Positions 31,666 to 41,892 are shown, counted from the stretch's first letter. The stretch is DNA of 64,000 nt from Erysipelotrichaceae bacterium (GCA_017533785.1 JAFWII010000002.1:1-64000); one strand, 5' to 3'. Numbers and translations: made by a program. The notes: generated from the letters alone by a model not told the origin.

Positions 31666-31806
31666 CTCCTTATGAACAGTCATTTTTCTGCATCTGGAGC
31701 AGTATTTTTTAATCTCTAACTTTTCAGGATGTTTCTTCTTATTTCTGGTGGAAATATAGTTTTCTTCTCCACACTCGGAGCACCTGAGTATCGTATCATC
31801 TCTCAT
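31657..31806 (-). CDS. rpmG: 50S ribosomal protein L33 (zinc-binding C+ form)
   Basis: 49 residues starting MRDDTILRCSEC. The two CxxC pairs (Cys9/Cys12 and Cys36/Cys39) mark the zinc-binding form of L33; ENYISTRNKKKHPEKLEIKK in the middle is the family core. AAGGAGG lies seven bases before the ATG at 31806. It is a ribosomal large-subunit protein. The gene has its own terminator, whose hairpin contains the stop codon. Many Firmicutes carry more than one rpmG; other copies would be outside the window. Confidence 0.95.
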   Translation of the reverse strand: MRDDTILRCSECGEENYISTRNKKKHPEKLEIKKYCSRCRKMTVHKEKK

Positions 31807-31869
31807 GTCACTATCCTCCTTGTCCTAAACGCCTTTAAATACTAACATAACGGGATTCAAAACGCAATA

Positions 31870-31890
31870 ACCGAGCGGATTATTCCGCGA
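31870..31890 (-). terminator. Hairpin at the glgB stop, possible weak terminator
   Basis: On the minus strand GCGGA-ataa-TCCGC puts the TAA stop of glgB in the loop. The tail (TCGGTTATTGCGTTTTG) is only moderately T-rich, so termination strength is doubtful. Confidence 0.4.
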
Positions 31891-33703
31891 TCTTCCCGAC
31901 CTTCTTGCGGAAAATGATGCCTGCGAAAGGCGCCAGCGTAAAGCGCAGGATATTTTTGTGGCCGTGCTTCACGCCGCGGACGGATTTGATCGATCCCGGA
32001 TTGGTGACGCCGCAGCCGTTGTACTTGAAATCCTCGCTGTTGAGGATCTCGGTATAGGTACCGCGGTACGGAACACCGATCTCATACTGATCATAGTAGA
32101 TCGGCATCATATTCAGAACGACAACATAGCAGTATTTCTCATCCCAGCGCATGTAGGAGAAGATCGACTGCGCAGCATTGTCTGCGTCGATCCAGCGGAA
32201 ATGCTCCGAATCATACTCGTAGCGGTAGAAAGCTTCTGTAGTGGTATAGAGTTCGCTGAGATCGCAGAACAGACGGTTGAAGGCATCGTGGATCGGATAC
32301 TGAAGCAGGAACCAGTCGTTTTCCTTCTGCTCGTCGAATTCACGGATCTGGGCGATCTCGTTGCCCAGGAAGTTCAGTTTCTTGCCCGGATGGGTAAACA
32401 TGTAAACGAACAGGTTGCGGCACAGCGAGAATTTCTCTTCATACCTGCCGAACATCTTATCGACGATCGTCCGCTTGCCGTGAACGACTTCATCATGGCT
32501 GAACGGCAGCAGGAAACGCTCGGAATAGAAATAGAACATCGAGAAATTGATCAGATTATGATGGTATTTCCGGTATTCATGATCCATCGAGTAGTAGCGC
32601 AGGGTATCGTTCATCCAGCCCAGATCCCACTTATAGTCGAATCCCAGTGCGCCGTATTCGACGCCGCCGGTGACCTTCGGGAAGTCGCTTGAATCCTCGG
32701 CGATCATCATCGCCTCCGGATAGAGCTGATGCATCGTAAAGTTCAGACGCTTGATGAAAGCCTGGCCTTCCTTGTTCTCGCCCTGGGTCGAATCACCTTT
32801 ATGGTAGATGAAGTGGCTGACTGCATCGAAACGCAAGCCGTCGACGTGATACCGGTCGAGATAGAACGAAGCGCTCGACATCAGGAAAGAGATCACGGTC
32901 GGCGAATACAGGTTGAAATAGTAGGATCCCCACTCGCTGCTTTTCAGATGCGGTTCCGGATATTCGTACAGCGGGCTGAAATCATAGTCAATCAGACCGA
33001 ATTCATCACCGACAAAATGCGCATATACAACGTCCAGAATGACGCCGATGCCATGCAGATGCAGCTCATTGATCAGATCCATGAAATCATACGGCGTTCC
33101 GTAACGGGACGTCACACCGTAGAAACCGGTCGCCTGGTAGCCCCAGGAACCGTCGAACGGGTGTTCGAAGACCGGCATGAATTCGACGAAATTGAAATGC
33201 TCCTTTTCAAGGTACGGGATCAGTTCCTCCTTGAGCTGACGGAAGGAAGAAAACTGACCGTCCTTGCGGAAGGAATTGAAATGGACCTCGTAGATATTGA
33301 CCGGTTTGTCATCGTGGCTTCGCGGGCGGTTATCCATGTATTTCTGATCTGAGAAAGTGTAGTAATCCAGATCATACATACACGACGCAGTCGACGGACG
33401 GCGCTCGAAACAGTAGGCATAGGGATCGATCCGCTCATGCCAGGTGAATTCGTCACGGTAGATGCGGTAACGATAGGCATGGACCGGCTGAAGATGCTCG
33501 ATCAGAAGGCTCCAGACACCGCGGTCATCGATCTTTTCCAGATAGTGCTCGTTATACCAGCCGTCAAAGGAAGAGATCAGACAGATCTTGTGCGCGTGTG
33601 GCGCGTAAACGGTAAAACGGACGCCCTCGCCTTCCTTGTGAGCGCCGAAAAGATTGTATGCTTTGGTCTCGTAACCTTCAAAAAAGCGGTCAAACTTCTT
33701 CAT
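31880..33703 (-). CDS. glgB: 1,4-alpha-glucan branching enzyme, GH13
   Basis: 607 residues. An N-terminal CBM48-like domain (VRFTVYAPHAHKICLISSFDGW near 28-49) precedes a GH13 barrel: GVILDVVYAHF, nucleophile Asp in GLRFDAVSHF, acid/base Glu in MIAEDSSDF, and transition-state Asp in SHDEVVHGK. GYQATGFYGVTSRYGTP is typical of branching enzymes. It makes alpha-1,6 branches in glycogen. It is shorter than E. coli GlgB because the extra N-terminal domain is absent. Last gene of the glycogen operon; overlaps glgA by 14 bases. Confidence 0.92.
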   Translation of the reverse strand: MKKFDRFFEGYETKAYNLFGAHKEGEGVRFTVYAPHAHKICLISSFDGWYNEHYLEKIDDRGVWSLLIEHLQPVHAYRYRIYRDEFTWHERIDPYAYCFERRPSTASCMYDLDYYTFSDQKYMDNRPRSHDDKPVNIYEVHFNSFRKDGQFSSFRQLKEELIPYLEKEHFNFVEFMPVFEHPFDGSWGYQATGFYGVTSRYGTPYDFMDLINELHLHGIGVILDVVYAHFVGDEFGLIDYDFSPLYEYPEPHLKSSEWGSYYFNLYSPTVISFLMSSASFYLDRYHVDGLRFDAVSHFIYHKGDSTQGENKEGQAFIKRLNFTMHQLYPEAMMIAEDSSDFPKVTGGVEYGALGFDYKWDLGWMNDTLRYYSMDHEYRKYHHNLINFSMFYFYSERFLLPFSHDEVVHGKRTIVDKMFGRYEEKFSLCRNLFVYMFTHPGKKLNFLGNEIAQIREFDEQKENDWFLLQYPIHDAFNRLFCDLSELYTTTEAFYRYEYDSEHFRWIDADNAAQSIFSYMRWDEKYCYVVVLNMMPIYYDQYEIGVPYRGTYTEILNSEDFKYNGCGVTNPGSIKSVRGVKHGHKNILRFTLAPFAGIIFRKKVGKIAE

Positions 33704-35132
33704 TTCCTGTCACCTTCCGGTATACTTTCTCATATTCTGCAGCGGGTTCAGCAAACGAAACATCCTTCTTCATACCGCTGCGCACGATCTTGTGCCAGCG
33801 GTCCGGATGATCGAGATACTGCTCGTAGGCATAGTCGAATACATGGTTGAAATCCGTCTGATTGTACGGACCGAAACTGAATCCGGTGCCGCTGTCAGTG
33901 TATTCGTTGAAGGCTTCGACGGTATCCCGCAGTCCGCCTGTTTCGCGGACAAAGGGAACAGTGCCGAAATGCATGGCGATCAGCTGTGACAGACCGCACG
34001 GTTCGTAGAGAGAAGGCATCAGCAGCATGTCCAGTCCGGCATACATCTGATGAGCCAGACGTTCATTGTAGCCGCAGGTATAGGCGATCCGTCCTGGGAA
34101 TTTCCGGCAAAGCGTCTTCAACGCGTATTCAAGACGGGTCTCGCCTGTGCCGAGGACCGCGATCTCCACACCCTGACGGATCATCCGCTCCGCACCGTTG
34201 ATCAGCAGCTCGATGCCTTTCTGGGAAGTCAGACGGGAGACCATTCCGACAAGGAAGATGTCCTCCCCTTCTTCAAGACCGAGTTCCTGCTGCAGGAAGA
34301 GCTTGTTTTTCTTCTTTTCCTTGAAGACGTTGCGGATGCTGTAGGGATAACGGACAAAACTGCTTTTCGGATTGAAGAACGACTCATCGATGCCGTTGAC
34401 GATCCCGTACAGATCATCCTGACGGTACTGCAGGACGGTGTCCAGTCCCTGGCCTCCGGAGGGTTCGAGGATCTCCCGGGCGTAGGTCTTGGAAACAGTC
34501 GTGACAGCGTCCGCCAGCACGATGCCGATCTTCATATAGTTGATTCCGTCATTGAAACGCAGAGTGCCGTTATCGTAATCCTCCCGGTCCAGATCGAGAT
34601 AATCAAACAGGATCTGCTTATCGTAGACCCCCTGGAAGGAAAGATTATGGATGGTAAACACATGTTTGATCGCGTAAACACGCTCGACATGGTGTTTACC
34701 GAGCTTGCACAGCGCGATCAGCGGCGCAGTGTGGTAATCGTGGGTATGGATGATATCCGGGAATTCCTCCAGACGGCACATCATCTCGATCACAGCCGCA
34801 CCGAAAAACGCAAACCTTGCAGCATCGTCCTCATAGCCGTATATGCCATTACGGTCAAAGAAGGTCGGGCTGTCGATAAAACGGTATTCGGTACCTGCAT
34901 GCTGCAGAGTATAGACGTCGCATTCCTCTTCGAGGATCCCGCTTTTTACATACAGATGAACGAGATGCTGCGTTTTGTCCAGCAGTTTCTCTTTCAGGAA
35001 ATGATAAAAAGGCAGGATCGTTGTCACTTCGATCTTCTTATCATAATAAGACGGCAGACTGCCGACTACGTCGGCAAGTCCGCCTGTTTTGACAAATGGC
35101 AGTGCTTCGAAAGCTGCAAAGTAAACTTTCAC
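33690..35132 (-). CDS. glgA: Glycogen synthase (ADP-glucose type), GT5
   Basis: 480 residues. The GT5 N-terminal signature KTGGLADVVGSLP at about 15-27 binds ADP-glucose. HTHDYHTAPL near 130, the C-terminal E-x7-E-type motif PSLYEPCGLSQLIAMHFGTVPFVRETGGLRDTV in pieces, and the usual two Rossmann domains are present. It extends alpha-1,4 chains in the cytoplasm. It starts directly after glgD (35132/35133) and overlaps glgB. Confidence 0.95.
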   Translation of the reverse strand: MKVYFAAFEALPFVKTGGLADVVGSLPSYYDKKIEVTTILPFYHFLKEKLLDKTQHLVHLYVKSGILEEECDVYTLQHAGTEYRFIDSPTFFDRNGIYGYEDDAARFAFFGAAVIEMMCRLEEFPDIIHTHDYHTAPLIALCKLGKHHVERVYAIKHVFTIHNLSFQGVYDKQILFDYLDLDREDYDNGTLRFNDGINYMKIGIVLADAVTTVSKTYAREILEPSGGQGLDTVLQYRQDDLYGIVNGIDESFFNPKSSFVRYPYSIRNVFKEKKKNKLFLQQELGLEEGEDIFLVGMVSRLTSQKGIELLINGAERMIRQGVEIAVLGTGETRLEYALKTLCRKFPGRIAYTCGYNERLAHQMYAGLDMLLMPSLYEPCGLSQLIAMHFGTVPFVRETGGLRDTVEAFNEYTDSGTGFSFGPYNQTDFNHVFDYAYEQYLDHPDRWHKIVRSGMKKDVSFAEPAAEYEKVYRKVTGNEEV

Positions 35133-36242
35133 TTAGATCTTATCCCCTCTTGCAACATAGAGCGGATCGCTTGGTTCGCCGATCAGAACGCTGTCGACCG
35201 TAACATTTGCGAAGCGGTCGATGACGGCGTTTTCGATCGTGACATTATCACCGATCCGCGCGCCGGGCAGGATCATCGTATTCTTGATCTTGCATCCCTG
35301 GCCGATCTTGACGCCTCTGCCGATGACACAGTTCTCCAGGTCGCCGGCGATGTCGCAGCCGTTACCTACGATGGAGGAAACCGCTCTTGCGCCTGCTTCG
35401 TACAGGGTCGGGCAGGAATCATTGGTCATCGTATAGATCGTCCAGTCTTTCTTGATCAGGGTATTCAGATTCTCTTCCTTGATCAGGTCGAGATTGGCTT
35501 TCAGGTATGCTTTCAGCGAATTCATGCAGGCGACATAGCCTTTGTGCGCATATGTGCCGACCTTGAGATCGTCGATCGAATCACGCAGGATATCACGCAG
35601 CCAGTAGATGCTGGAAGTCTTGCGTCCTCTTTCGACGAGCGTCATGAAGAGCTTGCGGCTCATGACATAACTCTCAAGCGAAATGTTGCGGTGCTTGTAT
35701 TTACATGAGTTCGTCGCAATAGCCGTGACTCTTCCTTCCTCATTGATCTGAAGCGTGTCGCAGAGCTCATATGCCTGGTTGGCGTCGTTTACGGCATGGT
35801 ACAGAACTGTGATGTCGTTTTCCTTCTTCAGGTGTTCCTCAACGACTTTATTGAAGTCCTGGATATAGACGAAATGACTCGGAGCGACGATGACCAGATC
35901 CGCATTGACCTCACGGATGAAGGACATGTTGGATTCAAACGCAGCCAAATCGGTATTGTAGATCGGGTTCGTGTAGACTTTTTCGCCGTGCAGCAGATGG
36001 ATCTTGCCGCGTTTGGCGTTGATATTATAGTTCGTCGAATGAACATGTTCGACGGTAGAACGCGGGCGGTTCTTGATGAAGACCTTAAGATTATCGATGC
36101 CGGAGTTCGTGAAGTTGGAGATCATGAAGTCCAGTACGCGGAAACGGCCAAGGAAACTGGCTGCCGAGATCGGACGGTACTCCTCGATGCCGCGAACATT
36201 GATCGAGTATGGTTCAAAGTTTAAAATACCAAGTGCTTTCAT
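35133..36242 (-). CDS. glgD: GlgD, regulatory-type paralogue of ADP-glucose pyrophosphorylase
   Basis: 369 residues of the GlgC fold: a nucleotidyltransferase N-domain and a C-terminal left-handed beta-helix with hexapeptide-like repeats (GCKIKNTMILPGARIGDNVTIENAVI in outline). The glycine-rich catalytic loop of GlgC (AGGRGSRL) is replaced by NFEPYSINVRG, so the protein is probably not catalytic alone; in Firmicutes GlgC/GlgD form a heterotetramer. I start at 36242 (MKALGIL) because GGAGGG precedes it; this is one base after the glgC stop. The longer frame lies inside glgC. Confidence 0.93.
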   Translation of the reverse strand: MKALGILNFEPYSINVRGIEEYRPISAASFLGRFRVLDFMISNFTNSGIDNLKVFIKNRPRSTVEHVHSTNYNINAKRGKIHLLHGEKVYTNPIYNTDLAAFESNMSFIREVNADLVIVAPSHFVYIQDFNKVVEEHLKKENDITVLYHAVNDANQAYELCDTLQINEEGRVTAIATNSCKYKHRNISLESYVMSRKLFMTLVERGRKTSSIYWLRDILRDSIDDLKVGTYAHKGYVACMNSLKAYLKANLDLIKEENLNTLIKKDWTIYTMTNDSCPTLYEAGARAVSSIVGNGCDIAGDLENCVIGRGVKIGQGCKIKNTMILPGARIGDNVTIENAVIDRFANVTVDSVLIGEPSDPLYVARGDKI

Positions 36243-36243
36243 T

Positions 36244-37383
36244 TTATTTGCCCTCCGCCATTTCCGGTGTGACAAGCAGGATCTTGTCACCGTTCTTATC
36301 GCCGAAATGCGCATTTGCCGGGATCTTGACATCGTTCATGACCAGACAGCGTTCAAGTTTGGCGCCTTCGCCTACTGTGACGTTGTTCATCAGTACGGTA
36401 TCTCTGACTTTGGCGTCTTTATTGACGCGTACGCCGGTAAAGATGACGGAATGCTTCACGTCACCATCGATGAAACAGCCGGTCGTGATGTACGCTTCGT
36501 TGATCTTCGCGTTCGGACCAATGATCTGCGGTGCAGTCATCGGGTCTTCGGAATAGATCTTCCACTCGTTGTCAAAGAGGTCAAGCAGATCCTTGTGGTC
36601 GAGCAGGTCCATATTGGCTTCCCACAGGGAATCGATCGTGCCGACATCCTTCCAGTATCCTTTGAAACGGTATGCGTGCAGCTTTTCCTTGTCCTTCAGA
36701 TAAGCCGGGATGACGTCCTTACCGAAGTCGTGGGAGGAATTCTTGTCCTTGGTATCTGCAACAAGGTATTTGCGCATAAGTTTGTAGTCAAAAATATAGA
36801 TACCCATGCTGGCGAGGTCGGACTTCGGGTTTTTCGGTTTTTCCTCAAACTCGATGATATTATCGTTTTCATCGCAGTTCATGATGCCGAAACGGGAAGC
36901 TTCCTTGAGCGGGACCTGAATGACGGCGATCGTCGCTGCCGCACCGGTCTCGACATGTTCCCTCAGCATGTCTTCATAGTCCATCTTGTAAATGTGGTCA
37001 CCGGAAAGAACGAGCACATAGTCGGCGTCTGCCTGATCGAGGAAATCGATGTTCTGCGCGATCGCGTTTGCGGTTCCTTCGTAGATGTCGAAGCCTTCGT
37101 TATCCTTTTCGCGCGGCGGAAGAACATACACGCCGCCGCCGGCCATGTTCAGGCCCCAGAGATAATCGCGGGCAACGTAGGAGTTCAGCAGAACGGATTC
37201 ATACTGAACCAGGATGCCAACCGTGGAGATGTTCGAGTTGGCACAGTTGGAAAGCGCAAAATCGATGATCCTGTACTTTCCGCCAAAATTCACAGCCGGC
37301 TTTGCGATCTTCTTTGTCAGATCATAAAGACGGGAGCCTCTGCCTCCGGCGAGAATCATGGCAACCATTTTTTTCTGAACCAT
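36244..37383 (-). CDS. glgC: Glucose-1-phosphate adenylyltransferase (ADP-glucose pyrophosphorylase)
   Basis: 379 residues. Catalytic loop [21 protein letters not shown] near 11-31, GTANAIAQN, catalytic Asp in [22 protein letters not shown], and the C-terminal beta-helix ([26 protein letters not shown]). It makes ADP-glucose from glucose-1-phosphate and ATP, the committed step of glycogen synthesis. It is 52 bases after pulA, the widest gap in the operon, and one base before glgD. Confidence 0.96.
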   Translation of the reverse strand: MVQKKMVAMILAGGRGSRLYDLTKKIAKPAVNFGGKYRIIDFALSNCANSNISTVGILVQYESVLLNSYVARDYLWGLNMAGGGVYVLPPREKDNEGFDIYEGTANAIAQNIDFLDQADADYVLVLSGDHIYKMDYEDMLREHVETGAAATIAVIQVPLKEASRFGIMNCDENDNIIEFEEKPKNPKSDLASMGIYIFDYKLMRKYLVADTKDKNSSHDFGKDVIPAYLKDKEKLHAYRFKGYWKDVGTIDSLWEANMDLLDHKDLLDLFDNEWKIYSEDPMTAPQIIGPNAKINEAYITTGCFIDGDVKHSVIFTGVRVNKDAKVRDTVLMNNVTVGEGAKLERCLVMNDVKIPANAHFGDKNGDKILLVTPEMAEGK

Positions 37384-37435
37384 AAATTATACCCCTTTTG
37401 TTCTATATATTGATTATATCACTTTATATGGCTGT

Positions 37436-39439
37436 TTAATCCCTGTCCTCAAGGATCAGGAAAGAATAGCACGGCACTTCGACCGCGTTGCCCAGGATCT
37501 CGTCCCGGCGGCCGTCCTGGAAGATCAGTTTACGTTTCCCTTCAAAGGGATAGATATGCGAAAAAGCGCAGGGATTGAAGAAGATTCTGAGCCTGCCGAC
37601 ACGGTAGATCAGCATTTCATAATAGTCTTCAAAAGACACGCTGTTCTCTATTTCTTTATAACTGCTCAGACGCAGTTCGGGGTATTCTTTGCGCAGTCTG
37701 ACGAGTTCCTTGAAAAACTCGACGACGTCCTCGTTGCGGACGCGTTCGGACCAGTCGATCCGGTTGATCGCGTCGGGGGCATTGAAGGAGTTCTCCACAC
37801 CTTTTTTGGAACGCAGAAACTCCTGCCCGGCCTGAATGAACGGGATGCCCTGCGACAGCATGACGAAACCCAGCGCCAGTTTGCAGACGGCTTTCAGCTG
37901 TTCCGGATCGTCGTCCAGCGACAGGATCTGCGCCTTGTCGTAGAAAGTGCGGTTATCATGACACTCGACATACTGGATCGCCTGAGAGGGAAGCACGAAT
38001 ACGTCGGGGCTTGCCTTGATGGCGTTCTTCGTCTCTTCACGCAGAACCTGCGCGTTAAAGACGAAACCCGGCTTTTCATTATCAAAGGAAGGACCGCGGA
38101 CAGCGTTGCGGAAACGGTCGTTGAAGAAACCGATCAGTTCCAGACTGCCGCTGTTGTCCATGGTCGCCATCATCTTGTCCGGCATGACTTTGGACATCTT
38201 CCAGCCTTCTCCGTAGAGCAGGATGTCGCGCTTGCGGTTGACCAGACGCTGATAGATCAGACGGACCGTATCCGCGTCCATCAGACCCATCAGGTCAAAG
38301 CGCAGCCCGTCGATATCAAAGAGGCTGACATAGCGTTTGCACATATGAACGATATACTCCCGGAAGAACAGGGAATTCGTCCGGCATTCATTGCCACAGA
38401 AAGAACCGTCTGCGGGTCTTCCTTTGCTGTCATAGCGGAAGAAAGCGTACGGCAGAAGTTTCTGCAGCGAAAAGTCCTGCATGCGGTAAACATGGTTGAA
38501 AACGACATCCAGGGTGACCCGGATACCGGCTTTATGACATTCGGCAACGGCTTCCGCAAGATCGTTGATCCGGGAATACGGATCCTCGATGTCGACATAG
38601 GAGCCTTCGACGACATTGTACTGATCGGGGTCATAGCCCCAGTTGTAATCTTTCGGTTTTTCCTCATTGACCGTTTTGTAGTCAAAGACCGGGAGAAGCT
38701 GCAGATGGGTGATCCCGAGTTCCTTCAGATAATCAAAACCGATCGTTCTGCCTTTCTCTTTCAGCCCTTTTTCGGTCAGGCCTTTCAGTTTTCCGCGTTT
38801 AGACGGCGTCAGAGAAATACCGCTGGTAAAGTCTCGGACATGCAGTTCATAGATCACGGCATCCTGCGGATGGTTGAAAGCGGTCGTCGGGCGGACGAAG
38901 GAGCGGAAGAACTTGCGCTTATCGACGATGACGGAGGCTTCCCCGTTTTTCGTGGAGGACCAGGCAAAGGGATCGACAGTCGTCACTTCGGAATTGAAGC
39001 GGCAGATACGGTAAAGATACTTCTCTCCCTCCAGATCTCCGGGGACTTCCAGCGAGAACGTTCCGTTCTCCTCTTCGTTCATGATCAGGATCTCCTCCCC
39101 GATCAGGACTTCGGCACGGGTTGCCAGAGGAGCCCAGACACGGAAAAGCGTGGACTGGGGCTCGTAAAAGGATCCGAGCCTGGCCGGATCAAAGCGGAAG
39201 ACCTTTTCAAAGGACTTCTTCTGTGTGATGAAACGGTATACGACCTCGATCTCCTTCTCATCGTAGAAGGCGCGGATGCGCTTGCTGAGGTCGGGTTTTT
39301 TCTTTAAAGCGAGTTTTTTGCCCTTTACGCTGTACGCGATCTTCTTTCCGTTGGTATAGAGCCTTAAACGAGAAAAATCGCAAGAATCGCTTGCGATCAG
39401 TCTCTGTTCAGAATCGAAATACAGGCAAAGGCTGTTCAT
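37436..39439 (-). CDS. pulA: Type I pullulanase, glycogen debranching, GH13
   Basis: 667 residues, no signal peptide, so it is intracellular. N-terminal CBM48 segment STLFRVWAPLATRAEVLI near 95; the type I pullulanase signature YNWGYDP near 270; GH13 residues: nucleophile Asp in DGLRFDLMGLMD, Glu in LLYGEGW, Asp in VECHDNRTFYDK. It cleaves alpha-1,6 branches. It overlaps glgP by one base, so chain shortening by GlgP and debranching by PulA are coupled. Confidence 0.93.
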   Translation of the reverse strand: MNSLCLYFDSEQRLIASDSCDFSRLRLYTNGKKIAYSVKGKKLALKKKPDLSKRIRAFYDEKEIEVVYRFITQKKSFEKVFRFDPARLGSFYEPQSTLFRVWAPLATRAEVLIGEEILIMNEEENGTFSLEVPGDLEGEKYLYRICRFNSEVTTVDPFAWSSTKNGEASVIVDKRKFFRSFVRPTTAFNHPQDAVIYELHVRDFTSGISLTPSKRGKLKGLTEKGLKEKGRTIGFDYLKELGITHLQLLPVFDYKTVNEEKPKDYNWGYDPDQYNVVEGSYVDIEDPYSRINDLAEAVAECHKAGIRVTLDVVFNHVYRMQDFSLQKLLPYAFFRYDSKGRPADGSFCGNECRTNSLFFREYIVHMCKRYVSLFDIDGLRFDLMGLMDADTVRLIYQRLVNRKRDILLYGEGWKMSKVMPDKMMATMDNSGSLELIGFFNDRFRNAVRGPSFDNEKPGFVFNAQVLREETKNAIKASPDVFVLPSQAIQYVECHDNRTFYDKAQILSLDDDPEQLKAVCKLALGFVMLSQGIPFIQAGQEFLRSKKGVENSFNAPDAINRIDWSERVRNEDVVEFFKELVRLRKEYPELRLSSYKEIENSVSFEDYYEMLIYRVGRLRIFFNPCAFSHIYPFEGKRKLIFQDGRRDEILGNAVEVPCYSFLILEDRD

Positions 39440-41832
39440 CAGAGTTTTTTCAGATGCCAGATATCTCTTACATAATCTTCGATCGTCCGGTCACTGGAGA
39501 AGTACGCGCTTTTCGCGATATTGGTCAGCGCCATCTTTGCATAAAGCTCCGGCTGCTGCATGATCTCGTAGGTCTTCTCGTGTGCTTTTACATAGGCATC
39601 GAAGTCTGCGAATACGAAGTATTCATCATTTCGCACCAGGAACTCATCGGTGATGTTCTTGAATGCGTTCGCTTCTTTGGTGAAAGTGCCGTTCATCAGC
39701 GAATAGATGATGCGGCGCAGACGGTCATCGTTCTCATAGTAGTCACGGCAGCGGTAGACACGGCGCAGGTTGTTGACCTCGTCGGTGCGCAGACCGAAGA
39801 TAACGATGTTGTCGTCCCCGACTTCCTCGCGGATCTCGACGTTCGCGCCGTCGAGCGTGCCCAGGGTGATCGCGCCGTTCATCATGAACTTCATGTTGCC
39901 GGTGCCGCTGGCTTCCTTGCCGGCCAGAGAGATCTGTTCGGAGATCTCGGCTGCCGGAACGAGGTGTTCGGATAAGGTGACACAGTAGTTCGGAAGGAAG
40001 ACGACCTGCAGCTTGTCACAGACATCCGCGTCGTTGCGGATCGTTTCGGCGACACAGTTGATCAGTTTGATGACTTCCTTGGCGAACGTATAACTGGAAG
40101 CGGCCTTTGCGGCAAAGAAGAACGTTGTCTTCGGGACCGTATAGTTTGGATCTTCCTTTAAGCGCAGATAGAGATGGATGACATAGAAGATATCCAGCAG
40201 CTGGCGCTTGTAAGCGTGCAGGCGCTTGGCGATGACATCGTAGATGCTGTTTGGATCGACGGTAAAGCCGTAATGCTCCTTCACATATTCAGCGAAATCC
40301 TCTTTGTTGTGACGCTTGACTTCCAGGAAACGCTTCTGGACTTCCGGATCGTTCGCATAGTTGGCGAGATCGGAGATCGAGTTGAAATCGCTGGAAAGGT
40401 CGGCGGAGATCGTCTTGCTGACGAATTCCGCGAGTTCCGGGTTGGAGTACAGCATCCAGCGGCGCGGGGTGATGCCGTTGGTCTTGTTGTTGAACTTCTC
40501 CGGGAACAGTTTGTAATAGTGTTTGAACAGATCGTCTTTCAGGATCTCGGTGTGCAGTTTTGCGACGCCGTTGACCGAGAAGGAACCGATCACACAAAGG
40601 TTTGCCATACGGATGTTGTTGCGGCCGATGATCGCGACCTGGTTCAGGAAATCCTTGTTGTAGCCTTTGCTGTAAACGTCCATCGCGAACTGACGGTCGA
40701 TCTCCTCGATGATCATGTAGATACGCGGCAGGAGCTTTTTGATGTATTCGACCGGCCAGCGTTCCAGCGCTTCCGCCATAACGGTATGGTTGGTGTAGGC
40801 GAAGGTCTCTCTGCAGATCGGAGCGGCTTTAGCCCAGCTGTAGCCGTATTCATCCATCATAAGACGCATGAGTTCCGGGATCGCCAGAGCCGGATGTGTA
40901 TCGTTCAGCTGAATGACATGCTTTTCGGCAAAGTTGTCCAGCGTGCCGTACTGTTTCATATGTTTCTGGACGATGAACTGCAGTCCGGCGGAAACGAAGA
41001 AGTATTCCTGCTTGATGCGCAGGTATTTGCCTTCCTCGGTCGAGTCATCCGGATAGACGTTGCGGCAGATATCGTCGACGTGGGCCAGATATTCACGGAA
41101 GTCGACATCCGGTCTGAGATCGACGCTCGGTTCCGGAGACCACATCCGCAGGGTGTTCGTTGTTTCAGTGTGAGAGCCGATCATCGGCATCTCATACGGG
41201 ACAGCGCGGACGGTCTCGCAGCCGACTCTTTCAAAATGCAGATCACCGTTTTCATCGGAGGTCACATTGACCGAACCGTAGAAGTTTACGTCGACTGCCC
41301 TGTCATGGCGGCAGACTTCCCACTGGTTGCCCAGACGCATCCACTGGTCCGGGACTTCGACCTGCTCGTTGTTGAGAATCACCTGTTTGAAGAGACCGAA
41401 CTTATAGCGGATCGTATTGCCGGTAGCCGGATAGTCGCTGGATGCAAGCGAATCCATGAAGCAGGCTGCGAGACGACCCAGACCGCCGTTTCCGAGGCCG
41501 GGGTCTTCTTCGAGCTCAAGCAGTTTTTCGAGATCGACATCCAGATCCTTCAGACCTTCCTTGACGAGGTCGTAGGCATCGAGATTCATAAGATTGTTGC
41601 GCAGCATTCTGCCAAGCAGGAATTCCAGCGAGAAGTAATGCATCTCTTTGGCTTCCTGTTTTTTCACACGCTGTTTCGTTTTGCGCCAGTTCACTGATGA
41701 CCGCGAACGGATCAGTGTTTCCAATATAATAAATTTCTCAATATCACTGGCTTCTTCCAGACTTTTTCCGTAAACGGTGTCCAAAAGATTCTGATACTGG
41801 ATCTTAAATCCTTCTTTATTTTGGAATAACAT
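39439..41832 (-). CDS. glgP: Glycogen/starch phosphorylase
   Basis: 797 residues, GT35. The PLP site is present as KEASGTGNMKFMMNGAITLG near 640-660, where the second Lys of the family (GNMKF) binds PLP. GNGGLGRLAACFMDSLA near 115-131 and NGITPRRWM near 440 are conserved. It releases glucose-1-phosphate from chain ends. First gene of the glgP-pulA-glgC-glgD-glgA-glgB operon. GGAGGG precedes the ATG. The 125-base gap to divergent ispG has a TAATAT box and a perfect palindrome. Confidence 0.96.
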   Translation of the reverse strand: MLFQNKEGFKIQYQNLLDTVYGKSLEEASDIEKFIILETLIRSRSSVNWRKTKQRVKKQEAKEMHYFSLEFLLGRMLRNNLMNLDAYDLVKEGLKDLDVDLEKLLELEEDPGLGNGGLGRLAACFMDSLASSDYPATGNTIRYKFGLFKQVILNNEQVEVPDQWMRLGNQWEVCRHDRAVDVNFYGSVNVTSDENGDLHFERVGCETVRAVPYEMPMIGSHTETTNTLRMWSPEPSVDLRPDVDFREYLAHVDDICRNVYPDDSTEEGKYLRIKQEYFFVSAGLQFIVQKHMKQYGTLDNFAEKHVIQLNDTHPALAIPELMRLMMDEYGYSWAKAAPICRETFAYTNHTVMAEALERWPVEYIKKLLPRIYMIIEEIDRQFAMDVYSKGYNKDFLNQVAIIGRNNIRMANLCVIGSFSVNGVAKLHTEILKDDLFKHYYKLFPEKFNNKTNGITPRRWMLYSNPELAEFVSKTISADLSSDFNSISDLANYANDPEVQKRFLEVKRHNKEDFAEYVKEHYGFTVDPNSIYDVIAKRLHAYKRQLLDIFYVIHLYLRLKEDPNYTVPKTTFFFAAKAASSYTFAKEVIKLINCVAETIRNDADVCDKLQVVFLPNYCVTLSEHLVPAAEISEQISLAGKEASGTGNMKFMMNGAITLGTLDGANVEIREEVGDDNIVIFGLRTDEVNNLRRVYRCRDYYENDDRLRRIIYSLMNGTFTKEANAFKNITDEFLVRNDEYFVFADFDAYVKAHEKTYEIMQQPELYAKMALTNIAKSAYFSSDRTIEDYVRDIWHLKKL

Positions 41833-41880
41833 AAAATTCCCTCCACGCTATATATTACCACAACAGCCCTTGCTTTTTGC

Positions 41881-41892
41881 GAACACTTGTTC
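41881..41892. promoter_or_regulatory. Palindrome between glgP and ispG
   Basis: GAACACTTGTTC, a 12-base perfect inverted repeat (GAACA/TGTTC), lies about 50 bases upstream of glgP and 65 upstream of ispG. It may be an operator for glycogen control; no regulator can be named. Confidence 0.3.
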
